DNA from: Streptomyces sp. NBC_00341
GTDB taxonomy: Bacteria > Actinomycetota > Actinomycetes > Streptomycetales > Streptomycetaceae
Assembly (NCBI RefSeq): GCF_041435055.1
Contig: NZ_CP108002.1
Span: 682,001-746,000 of the forward strand
DNA: 64,000 bases
Direction of reading: 5' to 3'
The notes under the pieces were generated by a model. That model worked only from the letters and a program-made list of their open reading frames with translations, was not told where the DNA came from and made no database searches. The translations under genes were made by a program, and so were the position numbers. Below, one piece after another: positions 21,076 to 32,063 of the stretch. Positions within the stretch are counted from its first letter, which is position 1. Each line of letters begins with the position of its first letter.

Positions 21076-21171
21076 ATGGGCCGCATCAGGGTTGTCAGAC
21101 GTCCCCAGCTTCCGTCGCGGCCGCCGCCGCTCGATCTGCGCACGCCGTCCGGGCGTCCGCTGCCGTACTGA
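21076..21171 (+). CDS. Possible small basic proline-rich peptide (31 aa)
   Basis: A consensus ribosome site, AGGAGG, lies 8 bases before the ATG. The product is 31 residues, rich in Arg and Pro (MGRIRVVRRPQLP ... GRPLPY), with no Cys and no hydrophobic segment. A 14-bp terminator hairpin follows 52 bases after the stop, so it looks like a self-contained transcription unit between the channel and the flavoprotein. It could be a leader peptide, a small regulatory protein or a chance ORF; no family recognised. Confidence 0.45.
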   Translation: MGRIRVVRRPQLPSRPPPLDLRTPSGRPLPY

Positions 21172-21223
21172 ACCGTCAGCGTCCACCTCTCGTCCCTTCA
21201 CCACTTGTTCGTCCGTCTGTCCG

Positions 21224-21254
21224 CCCCGGGGCCGCACACCGTGCGGCCCCGGGG
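21224..21254. terminator. Strong terminator hairpin after the 31-aa ORF
   Basis: CCCCGGGGCCGCAC (21224-21237), a 3-base loop, then the exact complement 21241-21254. No coding frame crosses it convincingly. Confidence 0.8.
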
Positions 21255-21403
21255 CGCGTCGCGGCGGCCGTACCGGACGAACCGGAATCCCGCACACCTC
21301 GCACGCATGATCACCCTGCCGCCCAGCGGTGCGAACCGGCAGGATGTCGGTGTACAGGGCTGCCCTGCCGGGCGGCTCCGGCCGCCCCAGGAAAGGGTTC
21401 CCG

Positions 21404-22726
21404 ATGCGGGAAGCGCGCGCAGACCAGTCCCCGCCCGACGAACAGTCCCCCGGCGGCCCGGAGGAGGCGCAGGTGATCGTGGTGGGGGCGGGGCCGGCCG
21501 GCTCGTCCGCCGCCTTCCACCTCGCCCGCGCGGGCGTGGACGTGCTGCTCCTGGAGAAGTCCGGCTTCCCCCGGGAGAAGGTGTGCGGGGACGGCCTCAC
21601 GCCGCGCGCGGTGCACCAGCTCATCCGGATGGGCGTCGACATCGACGCGCCGGGCTGGACGCGGTCGCGCGGGATGCGCTGGGTGACCGGGGACCGGCAG
21701 GTGCGGATCGACTGGCCCGCGCTGGGCGGCTACCCGGATTTCGGCCTCACCCGCAGCCGCCACGACTTCGACGACATCCTGGCCCGCCACGCCGTCGCCG
21801 CCGGGGCCCGGCTGCGTACCGGGGTGAAGGTGACGGAACCGGTGACCGACCGGGCCGGGCGGATCACCGGCGTGAGCGCGGTGTCCGGTAAGGCGGACCC
21901 GGTGGTGCACCGGGCGCCGGTCGTCATCGCCGCTGACGGAGCCTCCGCCCGGCTGGCCCTCGCGATGGGACTGCAACGGGACACCAGGCGCCAGATCGCC
22001 ACGGCGGCCCGCCGCTACTACCGCAGCCCCGAACGCTCCCGGGAGGAGTATCTGGAGCTCTGGGCCGACCTCCGCTTTCCCAGGAGCGACCGCTTCCTGC
22101 CGGGGTACGGCTGGATCTTCCCGATGGGTGACGGGCGCGTCAACGTGGGACTCGGCGCGATCCCCCACCGCCGCCACGGCAAGCCCGATCTGCGGGCGAC
22201 CCTGGACCAGTGGCTGGCCCGTACACCGCCCGAGTGGGGGCTCCGCGAGGAGAACGCCGAGGGGCCGGTGCGCAGCGCGGCGCTGCCGCTGGGCCTCAAC
22301 CGCCATCCGCTGTACACCCGGGGCCTCCTCCTGGTCGGCGACTCCGGGGGCATGATCAGCCCGTGGAACGGTGAGGGCATCGGCCAGGCCCTGGAGGCCG
22401 GGGAGGTCGCCGCCGAGAGCGCCGCACTGGCCCTGGCGATGCCCGCGGGTCCCCGCCGGGAGCGGGCGCTGCACCACTACCCTGCGGAGATGAACCGGCG
22501 TTGGGGGCGCTACTACCGGCTGGGCAACACGGCCGCCGATCTCGTCTTCAGCCGGTCGGGGTTCCAGCCCGTCCTGAACCGGTACGTGATGGGCTCGCCG
22601 TTCCTGCTCAACACGCTGGCCAGGCTGCTCAGCAATCTGACGGACAACCCCTCGCGCGATGTGATCGACCATGTCCTCAACACCGCCGTACGTCTCGTTC
22701 CCGCCCCGAAGACGCGCCGGCGCTGA
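21404..22726 (+). CDS. Geranylgeranyl reductase-family FAD oxidoreductase
   Basis: 440 residues; the ATG at 21404 follows AGGAAAGG. The N-terminus carries a Rossmann FAD motif (VIVVGAGPAGSSAAFHLARAG) and then the family phrase EKVCGDGLTPRAV. A second FAD contact, GLLLVGDSGGMISPWNGEGIGQALEAG, lies near residue 320. The ~100-residue C-terminal helical part matches GGR-type enzymes, which saturate isoprenoid chains (for example on menaquinone or lipids) or hydroxylate aromatic substrates. Streptomyces genomes usually have a copy near respiratory-chain genes, but no such genes are here, so the substrate is open. Confidence 0.85.
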   Translation: MREARADQSPPDEQSPGGPEEAQVIVVGAGPAGSSAAFHLARAGVDVLLLEKSGFPREKVCGDGLTPRAVHQLIRMGVDIDAPGWTRSRGMRWVTGDRQVRIDWPALGGYPDFGLTRSRHDFDDILARHAVAAGARLRTGVKVTEPVTDRAGRITGVSAVSGKADPVVHRAPVVIAADGASARLALAMGLQRDTRRQIATAARRYYRSPERSREEYLELWADLRFPRSDRFLPGYGWIFPMGDGRVNVGLGAIPHRRHGKPDLRATLDQWLARTPPEWGLREENAEGPVRSAALPLGLNRHPLYTRGLLLVGDSGGMISPWNGEGIGQALEAGEVAAESAALALAMPAGPRRERALHHYPAEMNRRWGRYYRLGNTAADLVFSRSGFQPVLNRYVMGSPFLLNTLARLLSNLTDNPSRDVIDHVLNTAVRLVPAPKTRRR

Positions 22727-22733
22727 GGGCGCG

Positions 22734-23549
22734 TCAGGGGGACCAGACGTACGGGGTCGTCGTGGTGACCGCGTGCAGGCCCAGCCGGGTGAGGATCGGT
22801 GCGCTGTCGGCGGAGGCGTCCACGTAGAGGTAGGGGACCTCGCGGGCGGCGGCGAGTTGCGCGCGTCGGGCGACCAGCGCGCGGTAGATACCGCGCCCGC
22901 GCCACTCCTTGAGCGTGGAACCGCCCCAGAGGCCACCGAAGTCGGCTCCGTCCTTGAACACCAGCCAGGCGGCGCAGACGATTTCGGTACCCGCCTCTGC
23001 GGCGAGGACGACGGTGTTCTCCGGGGCGTTCTCGATGCGGGCGGCCAGGTCGTCCGCGAGCCAGCTCCAGTCCTCGCCCCAGACTGCGCTCTCCATGGCG
23101 GCGATCCGTTCGAGGTCGGCCTTGGCTGTGACGCGCCGGAGGACGACGCCGTCGGGCAGCACGGGATCGGCGGCGAGGGCGGCGGACTGCCCGATGAGCA
23201 CGGTCTCGCTCTCCTCGGCGGTGAAGCCGGCCGCCGCGAGACGGTCGGTCAGGTCGGCGGGGAGATCGTGGGCGCGGGTCTTCCACTCGACCGCCTCACC
23301 GCGGGCGGCGTAGAAGTCACGCTGCCGCGCTATGAGTTCGTCGAGGGCCGCCCCGTCCACACCGAGGTCGCGCGGGCCCGTGACGAAGCCGCGGTGCCAG
23401 CCGACGACGCGGGTCAAGGGGCCGTCCGTCTCGATCCGGGCCGAGCCGCCGGGCGGGGTGACCCCACGCAACTGGGCGTCGTACGCGGTGCGGAGTTCAT
23501 CGATCAGAGCGCCGGTCGGGCCGGCTGGAGGATTGTTCACCGGCCCCAT
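22734..23549 (-). CDS. GNAT-family N-acetyltransferase
   Basis: 271 residues. The C-terminal ~150 residues show the GNAT acetyl-CoA fold: FGGLWGGSTLKEWRGRGIYRALVARRAQLA is the motif A pyrophosphate loop (R/Q-x-x-G-x-G/A form), followed by VPYLYVDASADSAPILTRLG (motif B). The N-terminal ~110 residues are a degenerate GNAT-like or helical extension, as in several Streptomyces stand-alone acetyltransferases. It converges with the flavoprotein gene (7 bases between stops). Substrate unknown. Confidence 0.87.
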   Translation of the reverse strand: MGPVNNPPAGPTGALIDELRTAYDAQLRGVTPPGGSARIETDGPLTRVVGWHRGFVTGPRDLGVDGAALDELIARQRDFYAARGEAVEWKTRAHDLPADLTDRLAAAGFTAEESETVLIGQSAALAADPVLPDGVVLRRVTAKADLERIAAMESAVWGEDWSWLADDLAARIENAPENTVVLAAEAGTEIVCAAWLVFKDGADFGGLWGGSTLKEWRGRGIYRALVARRAQLAAAREVPYLYVDASADSAPILTRLGLHAVTTTTPYVWSP

Positions 23550-23657
23550 CCTGCCTGGTGAAAGACTTCGGGACTACGCGTTTCGGCATTCGGTCGGTAC
23601 GTGCGCAAGCCGCGTCGGCAGCGGGGCGGGTACCCCGGATACGCGCCTGAGCCGCGC

Positions 23658-26213
23658 TCACGGGGTCCGGGCCGTCCTGTCCGCGCCGCCGTCCGCGCTG
23701 TTCGTGTCGTCCGTCTCCTCCCAGCGGCCGGCGAGCAGCAGGGCGATGTCGTCAGGCCGGTCCGGGGCCTGTCTGGCCCGTGCGATCACGTGGTCCGCCG
23801 TGTCGGTCAGCGGGGCCGGACCGAAATCGGCGAGGATGCGGCGCAGCCGTTCGATGCCGACGTCGATGTCCGTTCCGGACTGCTCGACCATCCCGTCGGT
23901 GTACAGGGCGAGCATCGCGCCCGTGGCCAGGTGCAGTTCGCTGACGGGGTAGGCGGCGTCGGGCGCGACACCGAGCACGATTCCGCCCGACAGGTCCAGC
24001 ACCTCGGCCGTGCCGTCCGGGTGGCGCAGCACGGGCTGCGGATGCCCGGCGCGCACGGCCTGCGCGATCCCGGTGGCCGGGTCCAGGACGATGTAGCAGC
24101 AGCTGGCGAACTGGCCGGGATCGAGGTCGATGAGGAGCCGGTTGGTGCCGCTCATCACCTCCTGCGGATCGTGTCCGCTGAGCGCGAAGGCCCTTACCGC
24201 GCTGCGTAGTTGGCCCATGGTGGCGGCCGCAGCGACGCCGTGTCCCTGGACGTCCCCGATGACCAGGGCCACCCGCTCGCCCGTCTCGATGACGTCGTAC
24301 CAGTCGCCGCCGACGTCCATGCCCTGGGTGCCCGCGAGGTAGCGGCCGGCGGTGGCGACGTGATCGACGACGGGCAGCCGGTGCGGCAGCAGGACGTCCT
24401 GCAGTCCGCGGGCGAGGGCGGCCTCCGTGTCGTACCGCTGGGCCCGTTGCAGTGCCTGGGCGATGAGACCCGCCAGCGCGGTCAGGACGGTGCGATCCTC
24501 CGGGCTGAAACCGCGCGGCTGGTCGAAGCCGAGGATGCAGGAGCCGACATGCTGTCCGGAGGCGATCAGCGGCAGGAACGCGCGGGCGCCGACATCCGCG
24601 TCCATGGGGATGCCGGGGTAGGCGGCGCCCAGGTGCTGCATGGACTCGAAGAAGATCGGGCGGCCGGAGGTCAGCGTTTCCACACCGGGGATGCGGGCGT
24701 CCAGTCCGACGCCGTCGAATCCGTCGAGGAAGCCCTTGGGGAAGCCGGTCTCCCACTCCAGGTAGAGGCGGCCCTCCTTGAGCAGGTAGATCGCGAGCTG
24801 CCTGCCGCCGAACGCGGGCAGCAGCTCCTCCGTCACCACGGCGGAGACCTGCCGGGCGGTGACGGCCTCGGTCAGCGCGATGGCCAGCGCGACCGGCCGG
24901 TAGAGCGCGGCGGAGCGGTCGGCGGGGGAACCGAGGCCCAGCCCCGGCGAGGACACGGAGCCCGGCGCGTAGGAGGGTTCCTCGGTGGGGGTGAGTACGG
25001 CCGTCAGCCCTTCGTGGCCGGGGTACAGGGAGATCGCGAGCCAGGGGGGCGGGTTGCGCCGGGCGAGGAAGTGGACCGGCTCGTCGGAGATCATGGCGGA
25101 CCGGTAGTGGTCCTCGTACGCGGGGTTGGCGAACCACGGAAGGACTTCCCAGAGCACCCGCCCGACCAGCTCGGACCTGGCGTGGCCGAGGAGCTGCTCG
25201 GCCAGGTCGTTGAGGTAGGTGATCCGGCCGAAGCGGTCCAGCGAGAAGATGCCCCGCGGCAGCCGGTCGGCCGCCTCCGGAACGACCGGGCCGATGCCGA
25301 GGTCCACCAGGAATCCGGTCAGATGGCTCGCCGCGCCGGGCCCGGCCGCGCCGTCCCGGCGGCCCGAGACCTCCAGCAGGTGCGAGCGGCCGTCGGGGCC
25401 GCGCAGCCGCATCCTGCGTACGACGGGGCCGCCCGAACCCGCCGCCTGGCGGGCCAGGGCCCACAGTCCGTAGACGTCCTCCGGAGCCAGTCGCGCGGCC
25501 AGCGCGTCGATCGTGCCCGGGAACTCGGCGGGCTCGGTGCCGAGGATCGCGCACAGTTCGGCGTCGGCGCCGACGGCGCCGCTGGCCAGGTCCCAGTCGA
25601 AGCGGCCGATCCGTACGGGCGGCGAGCTGCCCGCGGGCAGCTGGACGGGGAGCGGCTCCTCGTCCCAGCGCGGTTCCGTACCGGCGGACGCCAGCTCCGT
25701 CAGTGCGGTCCCCAGCTCTTCGGCGACCGTGCCGAGCCTGCGCCGTTCCGCGGTTCCCACCGGCTTCCCGGGCGTCGCCGGACGCAGGATCGTCAGGACC
25801 CCGACCGGTTCGCCGCCGCACCTGACCGGCACGTACAGGGAGCCGAACGGGAACGGCAGGCCCGCCATCAGCTGCGGGTAGCGGCGCATGGCCTCCTCGG
25901 GGTCGGCGAGGTGGACGGCCTGGCCCCTGCGGAAGGCGTCGGCCACCGGGAACGGGCGGTTCACATGCATCCGCCACCAGGGGCGGAACAGCGGTCCGGG
26001 CAGTCCCGCCAGCACCGCCAGCCGCAGCAGTCCCGGTGTGCGGGAGCGGAGGAAGGCCCCGCCCGCCTGTCCGCCCGCGGCCTCGACCCCGTTCACGACG
26101 GCCTGGGCGAGCACCAGGGACAGTTCGTCCGGCGCCCGGCCGTCCTTCAGTCTCCCGGGCACACCGGCGCCCTCGCTGAGCGGAGCACCCCGGGCCGCGC
26201 CGTACCAGGTCAC
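23658..26213 (-). CDS. Soluble GAF/PAS/SpoIIE PP2C phosphatase
   Basis: 851 residues from GTG 26213. Order: N-terminal GAF (about 25-170), PAS-like segments (about 200-410, with WDLASGAVGADAELCAI and LDRFGRITYLNDLAEQLLG), a second GAF (about 440-600), and a C-terminal SpoIIE/RsbU PP2C domain (MDVGGDWYDVIETGERVALVIGDVQGHG; ALYTDGMVEQ). There are no transmembrane helices and no ATPase domain, unlike the phosphatase at 17.5-20.2 kb, so it should only dephosphorylate its anti-anti-sigma partner in response to a cytoplasmic cue. The minus-strand end is followed by the GNAT gene 108 bases on. Confidence 0.88.
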   Translation of the reverse strand: MTWYGAARGAPLSEGAGVPGRLKDGRAPDELSLVLAQAVVNGVEAAGGQAGGAFLRSRTPGLLRLAVLAGLPGPLFRPWWRMHVNRPFPVADAFRRGQAVHLADPEEAMRRYPQLMAGLPFPFGSLYVPVRCGGEPVGVLTILRPATPGKPVGTAERRRLGTVAEELGTALTELASAGTEPRWDEEPLPVQLPAGSSPPVRIGRFDWDLASGAVGADAELCAILGTEPAEFPGTIDALAARLAPEDVYGLWALARQAAGSGGPVVRRMRLRGPDGRSHLLEVSGRRDGAAGPGAASHLTGFLVDLGIGPVVPEAADRLPRGIFSLDRFGRITYLNDLAEQLLGHARSELVGRVLWEVLPWFANPAYEDHYRSAMISDEPVHFLARRNPPPWLAISLYPGHEGLTAVLTPTEEPSYAPGSVSSPGLGLGSPADRSAALYRPVALAIALTEAVTARQVSAVVTEELLPAFGGRQLAIYLLKEGRLYLEWETGFPKGFLDGFDGVGLDARIPGVETLTSGRPIFFESMQHLGAAYPGIPMDADVGARAFLPLIASGQHVGSCILGFDQPRGFSPEDRTVLTALAGLIAQALQRAQRYDTEAALARGLQDVLLPHRLPVVDHVATAGRYLAGTQGMDVGGDWYDVIETGERVALVIGDVQGHGVAAAATMGQLRSAVRAFALSGHDPQEVMSGTNRLLIDLDPGQFASCCYIVLDPATGIAQAVRAGHPQPVLRHPDGTAEVLDLSGGIVLGVAPDAAYPVSELHLATGAMLALYTDGMVEQSGTDIDVGIERLRRILADFGPAPLTDTADHVIARARQAPDRPDDIALLLAGRWEETDDTNSADGGADRTARTP

Positions 26214-26366
26214 CTACCCAGCATGCTCCCGGGCGGCCGTGCTCCGCACTTCAGACAGGGGCACCACGGAACAGCGAGCACCCTATGCACATAAATGCAC
26301 CCTTTACACTTGTATGCGAGTGTGAAAGGCGGCCCATCGTCCGACATCCGCACAGGAGGCACGATC

Positions 26367-26537
26367 ATGGGCAAGAAGCAGAGCCGGCACAACCGTGGCG
26401 CCCGCAGCGGCGGCCATGAGCACTCCGCGACCGCGGAGCCCAAGGAACAGACGAGCACCGCGCCCGCGCCCGAAGGGGTGAAGGCGATCTCGGAACAGGT
26501 CTCGCACAGGCGTGAGCGCAAGTTCGGCCACAACTGA
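26367..26537 (+). CDS. Small hydrophilic protein (56 aa), unknown function
   Basis: Starts with GGAGG 8 bases before the ATG. Lys/Arg/His-rich at both ends (MGKKQSRHNRGARSGGHEH; VSHRRERKFGHN) with a Glu/Pro/Thr-rich middle, so probably intrinsically disordered and possibly nucleic-acid-associated. The upstream spacer (26214-26366) contains an unusually AT-rich stretch around 26290-26320, likely its promoter. I do not recognise a family. Confidence 0.6.
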   Translation: MGKKQSRHNRGARSGGHEHSATAEPKEQTSTAPAPEGVKAISEQVSHRRERKFGHN

Positions 26538-28718
<2,181 letters not shown>

Positions 28719-28778
28719 CACCGGCCCGACGCGGCAGACCGGCCAGGAGGAGATGAAGGGACGGGTCTCCTCCTGGGT

Positions 28779-28819
28779 ACGCCCCGGGCCCGGGGGCACA
28801 ACGGACGGGCCCGGGGCGT
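28779..28819. terminator. Terminator hairpin between convergent genes
   Basis: ACGCCCCGGGCCCG (28779-28792) pairs exactly with 28806-28819 across a 13-base loop, between the cholesterol oxidase and carboxymuconolactone decarboxylase-family stops. Confidence 0.75.
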
Positions 28820-28831
28820 CCTGCTCACGGT

Positions 28832-29311
28832 TCAGTGGCCGGGCAGCACGCACACGGCGTCGAGACCCAGTACGTGGTTGAGGCGGCCGAACGCCAGCCA
28901 GGAGCCGATGCTCATGCTCAGCTCGACGATCTCGCGCTGGCTGTAGTGCGCGGTCATCCGGGTCCAGAACTCCTCGTCCAGACCGTGGTGGTCCAGCGCG
29001 TACCGTTCCGCGTACTCGGCGGCCAGCCGGGTCCGGTCGTCGAAGGCCTCGGCGGTGCGCCACTCGTCCACCGCGTCGGCGAACTCCTCCTCGACCTTCT
29101 CGCCGTCCCGTTCCGTGCGCCAGTCCAGGCAGAACAGGCACCCGTTGATCTGGGCGATCCGCAGCCGGGCGGCCTCGAACTCCCGCAGGCCCAGTGAGGT
29201 GTGCTCGTACACCGACAGGGAGAAGTTCGCGGCGGCCATCCCGATTCCGGGGACCATGTCGCCCCACACGTATCCGATCGGCTCCTGGCCCTCGGGGATG
29301 TCGATGATCAT
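28832..29311 (-). CDS. Carboxymuconolactone decarboxylase-family (AhpD-like) protein
   Basis: 159 residues. The conserved AhpD/CMD core is INGCLFCLDWR (CxxC redox pair with following His region HHGLDEEFWTR) and a C-terminal REIVELSMSIGSWLAFGRLNHVLGLD helix pair that builds the trimeric family fold. Members are either decarboxylases or CxxC-dependent peroxidase partners; the retained CxxC favours redox chemistry. The start overlaps the upstream reductase stop by 4 bases and has GGAAGGAAG, so the two proteins are coupled and likely act in one pathway. Confidence 0.88.
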   Translation of the reverse strand: MIIDIPEGQEPIGYVWGDMVPGIGMAAANFSLSVYEHTSLGLREFEAARLRIAQINGCLFCLDWRTERDGEKVEEEFADAVDEWRTAEAFDDRTRLAAEYAERYALDHHGLDEEFWTRMTAHYSQREIVELSMSIGSWLAFGRLNHVLGLDAVCVLPGH

Positions 29312-30387
29312 GACTGCTTCCTTCCGAGCCGGCCGGCTGCGGGGCGCAGGGGGACGTCGAGTGCGTCGTAGAGTCCGGGTTCCGCGTCCACCAGCCAGTC
29401 GATGGCGTTCACCAGCCGGCCGACCGCGGTGGCGTTGCCGCCCGCCGAGCGGTTCTCGTCCTCGTCGGTGGCCTCGACGGTGACCTCGATGCGCGGACGG
29501 CCCTCGATGATCACGCGGTGCGCACCTGCGCCGTCGGGCGGCGACGGCCAGTCCGGGGCGCAGGACGGGTGGATGCGGGTGACGTGCTCGATGACGATGC
29601 GGGGCTCGCCCTCGACGATGCCCTGCACCTCGAACCGCACCGCGCCCTGGGTGCCCGCCTCGAACACGCCCATGGTCCGGGTGGTGACCGTCGTCTCCAG
29701 CGGCCGCCGGGCCATGGTCTCGCGGATGTCGTCGAGCTCCACGCCCAGCGCCCTGGCCATCAGCCGCAGCTGCCCGCCCCACACCATCGTCGGGACGGAG
29801 GCCGCGAGCATCAGCGGCTCGTACTCCATGGGGTGTCCCATGCCGATCAGGTCACGGACCGCGTCGGGCTGGTCATAGGTGGAGTAGTCGAAGATCTCCT
29901 GGCAGCGGATCGCGTCGACCGTGCTGCCGAGTCCGCTGATCATCAGGGGCAGCACGTCGTTGCCCCAGCCGGGGTCGACGCCGGAGACGAACAGTGAGCC
30001 GCCGCCGTCCGCGACAGCGGCCAGGACCGGTTCGCGCAGCTCGGGCGGGGCGCTCCGCTGGTCGTAGAGGGCGTACAGGGCGGGGGTGACGACCACCGCC
30101 CCGGTCCGGACGGCCCTGGTGATGTCGGCGAGGGCCTCGTCGGGGCGGATGTCCCCCGAGGCCGCGTACACCACCGCGCCGGGAGCGGTGGCCAGCACCG
30201 CGTCGATGTCGTCGGTCGCCGCGACGCCCAGATCGCGGCCGGTCCCGGCGAGGTCGCCCGCGTCGCGGCCCACCTTGCCCGGGTCGTGAACAAGCACATG
30301 CGCCAGATTCAGGGCCGGATGGGCCTCGACGGCGCGGATGGCCGCGCGGCCGACATTGCCGGTTCCCCAGACCACCGTGGAAATCAT
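29308..30387 (-). CDS. DapB-like NAD(P)-dependent dehydrogenase/reductase
   Basis: 359 residues. N-terminal Rossmann fold (VVWGTGNVGRAAIRAVEAHPALNL) followed by a domain of the dihydrodipicolinate reductase N-terminal superfamily, closer to 2,4-diaminopentanoate dehydrogenase-like proteins than to true DapB; it lacks the DapB tetrahydrodipicolinate loop. The C-terminal half is a mixed fold ending in an Arg/Lys tail. It is co-translated with the AhpD-like gene. Streptomyces and mycobacteria carry many such enzymes of unassigned substrate. Confidence 0.8.
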   Translation of the reverse strand: MISTVVWGTGNVGRAAIRAVEAHPALNLAHVLVHDPGKVGRDAGDLAGTGRDLGVAATDDIDAVLATAPGAVVYAASGDIRPDEALADITRAVRTGAVVVTPALYALYDQRSAPPELREPVLAAVADGGGSLFVSGVDPGWGNDVLPLMISGLGSTVDAIRCQEIFDYSTYDQPDAVRDLIGMGHPMEYEPLMLAASVPTMVWGGQLRLMARALGVELDDIRETMARRPLETTVTTRTMGVFEAGTQGAVRFEVQGIVEGEPRIVIEHVTRIHPSCAPDWPSPPDGAGAHRVIIEGRPRIEVTVEATDEDENRSAGGNATAVGRLVNAIDWLVDAEPGLYDALDVPLRPAAGRLGRKQS

Positions 30388-30505
30388 GCGGCGGAGGGTA
30401 GCGCGCGGGATGAAAGGTTCATAGTGCCATCGCGCACCCGGTTGCGAGGCGGCCGGAGCAGGCCGGGAGCCCGCTGCGGGCCGCAGGGGCTGTAAGGCAC
30501 GCGAA

Positions 30506-30543
30506 AGGGGTGGGAGGGAGCCGTGTGACTCCTTCCCACCCCT
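30506..30543 (-). terminator. Terminator hairpin after the LysM transglycosylase gene
   Basis: AGGGGTGGGAGGGAG (30506-30520) pairs with 30529-30543 over 15 positions with one wobble and an 8-base loop. It is 37 bases beyond the transglycosylase stop on the minus strand. Confidence 0.75.
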
Positions 30544-30579
30544 GCGCCCGGCTCCTCCCGAAGGCGGAGCGGGGGTATG

Positions 30580-31494
30580 TCAGTAGGCGCCGAAGACGTT
30601 GTCGATCGAGCCGTAGGTGGCCGCGGCGTAGTTGCACGCGGCGGTGATGTTGGCGACCGGGTCGAGGATGTCCGTCGACGTACCGGCCACGTGGTAGGCC
30701 TCGAAGGTGGGCTGGATCACCTGGAGGAGACCCTTGGAGGGCGTGCCGGCGACGGCGTTCGAGTCCCAGTTGTTCACGATCTGCGGGTTGCCGGAGGACT
30801 CGCGGATCACGTTGCGGTAGATGCTGTCGTAGCTGCCCGGGATGCCGTTCTGGGCCATCACGGCGAGCGACTCCTTGATCCAGCCGTCGAGGTCGTCGGT
30901 GTACGCCGTCGCGGCCTGCGCGGGAGCGGTGGCCGCGGTCTCGGTGGCGGTGGTCCCGGTGGTCTTCTCCGCGACGGGCACGACCGTCCGCTGGGAGCGG
31001 TCGGCGCGGTCGGTCCCCTCGGACCGGTCGGACGACTGGGCGGCGTCGGTCGCGGGCTTCGCCTCGGTCGCGGGCTTTGCCTTCGATTCGGCGGTGGGAG
31101 CCGCCTTCGGCGCTACGGCAACGGACTTGGCACCGATGGTCAGCTTGAGGCCCGGGTGAATCAGGTCGGGGTTTCCACCGACCGTACTCCGGTTGTCCTG
31201 GTAGAGCCGCTCCCAGCCACCGCTGAGGGAATGCCCCCGGGCGATCTTGGAAAGCGAATCGCCGGAGACCACGGAATAGACGGTGGACTCCGCCTTGTGG
31301 GCCGCAATTCCCTTGGCAGCAAAGGGGGTCGAGGACGCCGACTTTTCCGCGACGGTGGGGTGTGCCGGTGCGGCAGAAGCCGATCCGGCCCCGATCAGGG
31401 GGAGCGCGAGAACGACTCCGCCCGTGCTCACGGCGATGAAACCGCGGGTCAGGGTGGTGGACTTGAAACGACGGTACTTACCCGTGATGGGCAT
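30580..31494 (-). CDS. Secreted LysM / transglycosylase-type cell-wall hydrolase
   Basis: 304 residues. The signal peptide (RGFIAVSTGGVVLALPLIGAG) is followed by a LysM peptidoglycan-binding domain (VYSVVSGDSLSKIARGHSLSGGW ... LIHPGLKLTIG), an Ala/Thr/Lys-rich linker and a C-terminal lytic transglycosylase-like (SLT) domain with catalytic Glu in NVIRESSGNPQIVNNWD and the signature GLLQVIQPTFEAYH. Streptomyces uses this class in germination and hyphal growth. Its long 5' leader folds as a c-di-AMP riboswitch, so expression should fall when c-di-AMP is high (established for related genes). Confidence 0.93.
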   Translation of the reverse strand: MPITGKYRRFKSTTLTRGFIAVSTGGVVLALPLIGAGSASAAPAHPTVAEKSASSTPFAAKGIAAHKAESTVYSVVSGDSLSKIARGHSLSGGWERLYQDNRSTVGGNPDLIHPGLKLTIGAKSVAVAPKAAPTAESKAKPATEAKPATDAAQSSDRSEGTDRADRSQRTVVPVAEKTTGTTATETAATAPAQAATAYTDDLDGWIKESLAVMAQNGIPGSYDSIYRNVIRESSGNPQIVNNWDSNAVAGTPSKGLLQVIQPTFEAYHVAGTSTDILDPVANITAACNYAAATYGSIDNVFGAY

Positions 31495-31511
31495 GGCGCA
31501 TTTCCTCTCCG

Positions 31512-31680
31512 CCGCCTGCGAGGTGAGCTGTCGGGTTCGGACTGGAGATGTCCGGCCGCACGTGATGGCGACTTAACCCCTAGCCGCTCCGGATTCCGGA
31601 CCGGCAGTAAACCTGGGTCCCCCGCTCCTGCCGTACGTGAGTGGGTCGGGTTCCCGGACGGCGGCAGGATTCGGCGTTCC
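31512..31680 (-). promoter_or_regulatory. c-di-AMP (ydaO-type) riboswitch
   Basis: Read on the minus strand, the leader carries the ordered conserved blocks of the ydaO family: CGCCGAATCC (near 31677), GGGGGACCCAGGTTTA (near 31620), GGGGTTAAGTC (near 31580) and CGAACCCGACAGCTCACC, CGCAGGCG (31540-31514). It ends 18 bases before the LysM gene start. Related Streptomyces riboswitches control resuscitation-promoting factors and other wall hydrolases and act as transcriptional OFF switches. Confidence 0.9.
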
Positions 31681-31905
31681 GTCCGGATTGACGGTGACCG
31701 TAAGCGAAAAACGCCGGAGGAAACAAGCCCGGAATTCTTGATCCCAATTGATTCGCAAGATCAATTAAAGGAAATGCTCAGCATCAGACCCTTCAGGGGA
31801 AGTCAACTTTCTTGGCGCGACAGGGAACCGAGGCCGGACGCATCGCATCACGGGCCGGAAAGGTGACGCTGGCCACTGAGCCCGAAAAGGGTGATTTGCT
31901 CAATA

Positions 31906-31955
31906 TTCATAGTCTTTGGGCTATGAAAAGGGAGACCTTAATATCCTATTCATAG
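31906..31955. repeat. TTCATAG repeats with dyad symmetry
   Basis: TTCATAG-TCTTTGGG-CTATGAA (31906-31927) is a 7-bp-arm dyad, and TTCATAG recurs at 31949, where it continues into CATAGACTATTG, a second imperfect dyad. The spacing looks operator-like; it may belong to the promoter of the riboswitch-controlled gene. Confidence 0.45.
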
Positions 31956-32063
31956 ACTATTGATGATCTTTACGACTAGCCACCCAATCGGGACATTTCG
32001 CCAAGCCCGACAGTTGCGGCACCCGCGACTCCGCACCTCCGCCGACACGGCGTCGCACAACTG

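Noticed and set aside
31573..31764. 63-codon minus-strand frame in the riboswitch region
   Set aside because: It covers the conserved riboswitch core, has no ribosome site and no codon bias.
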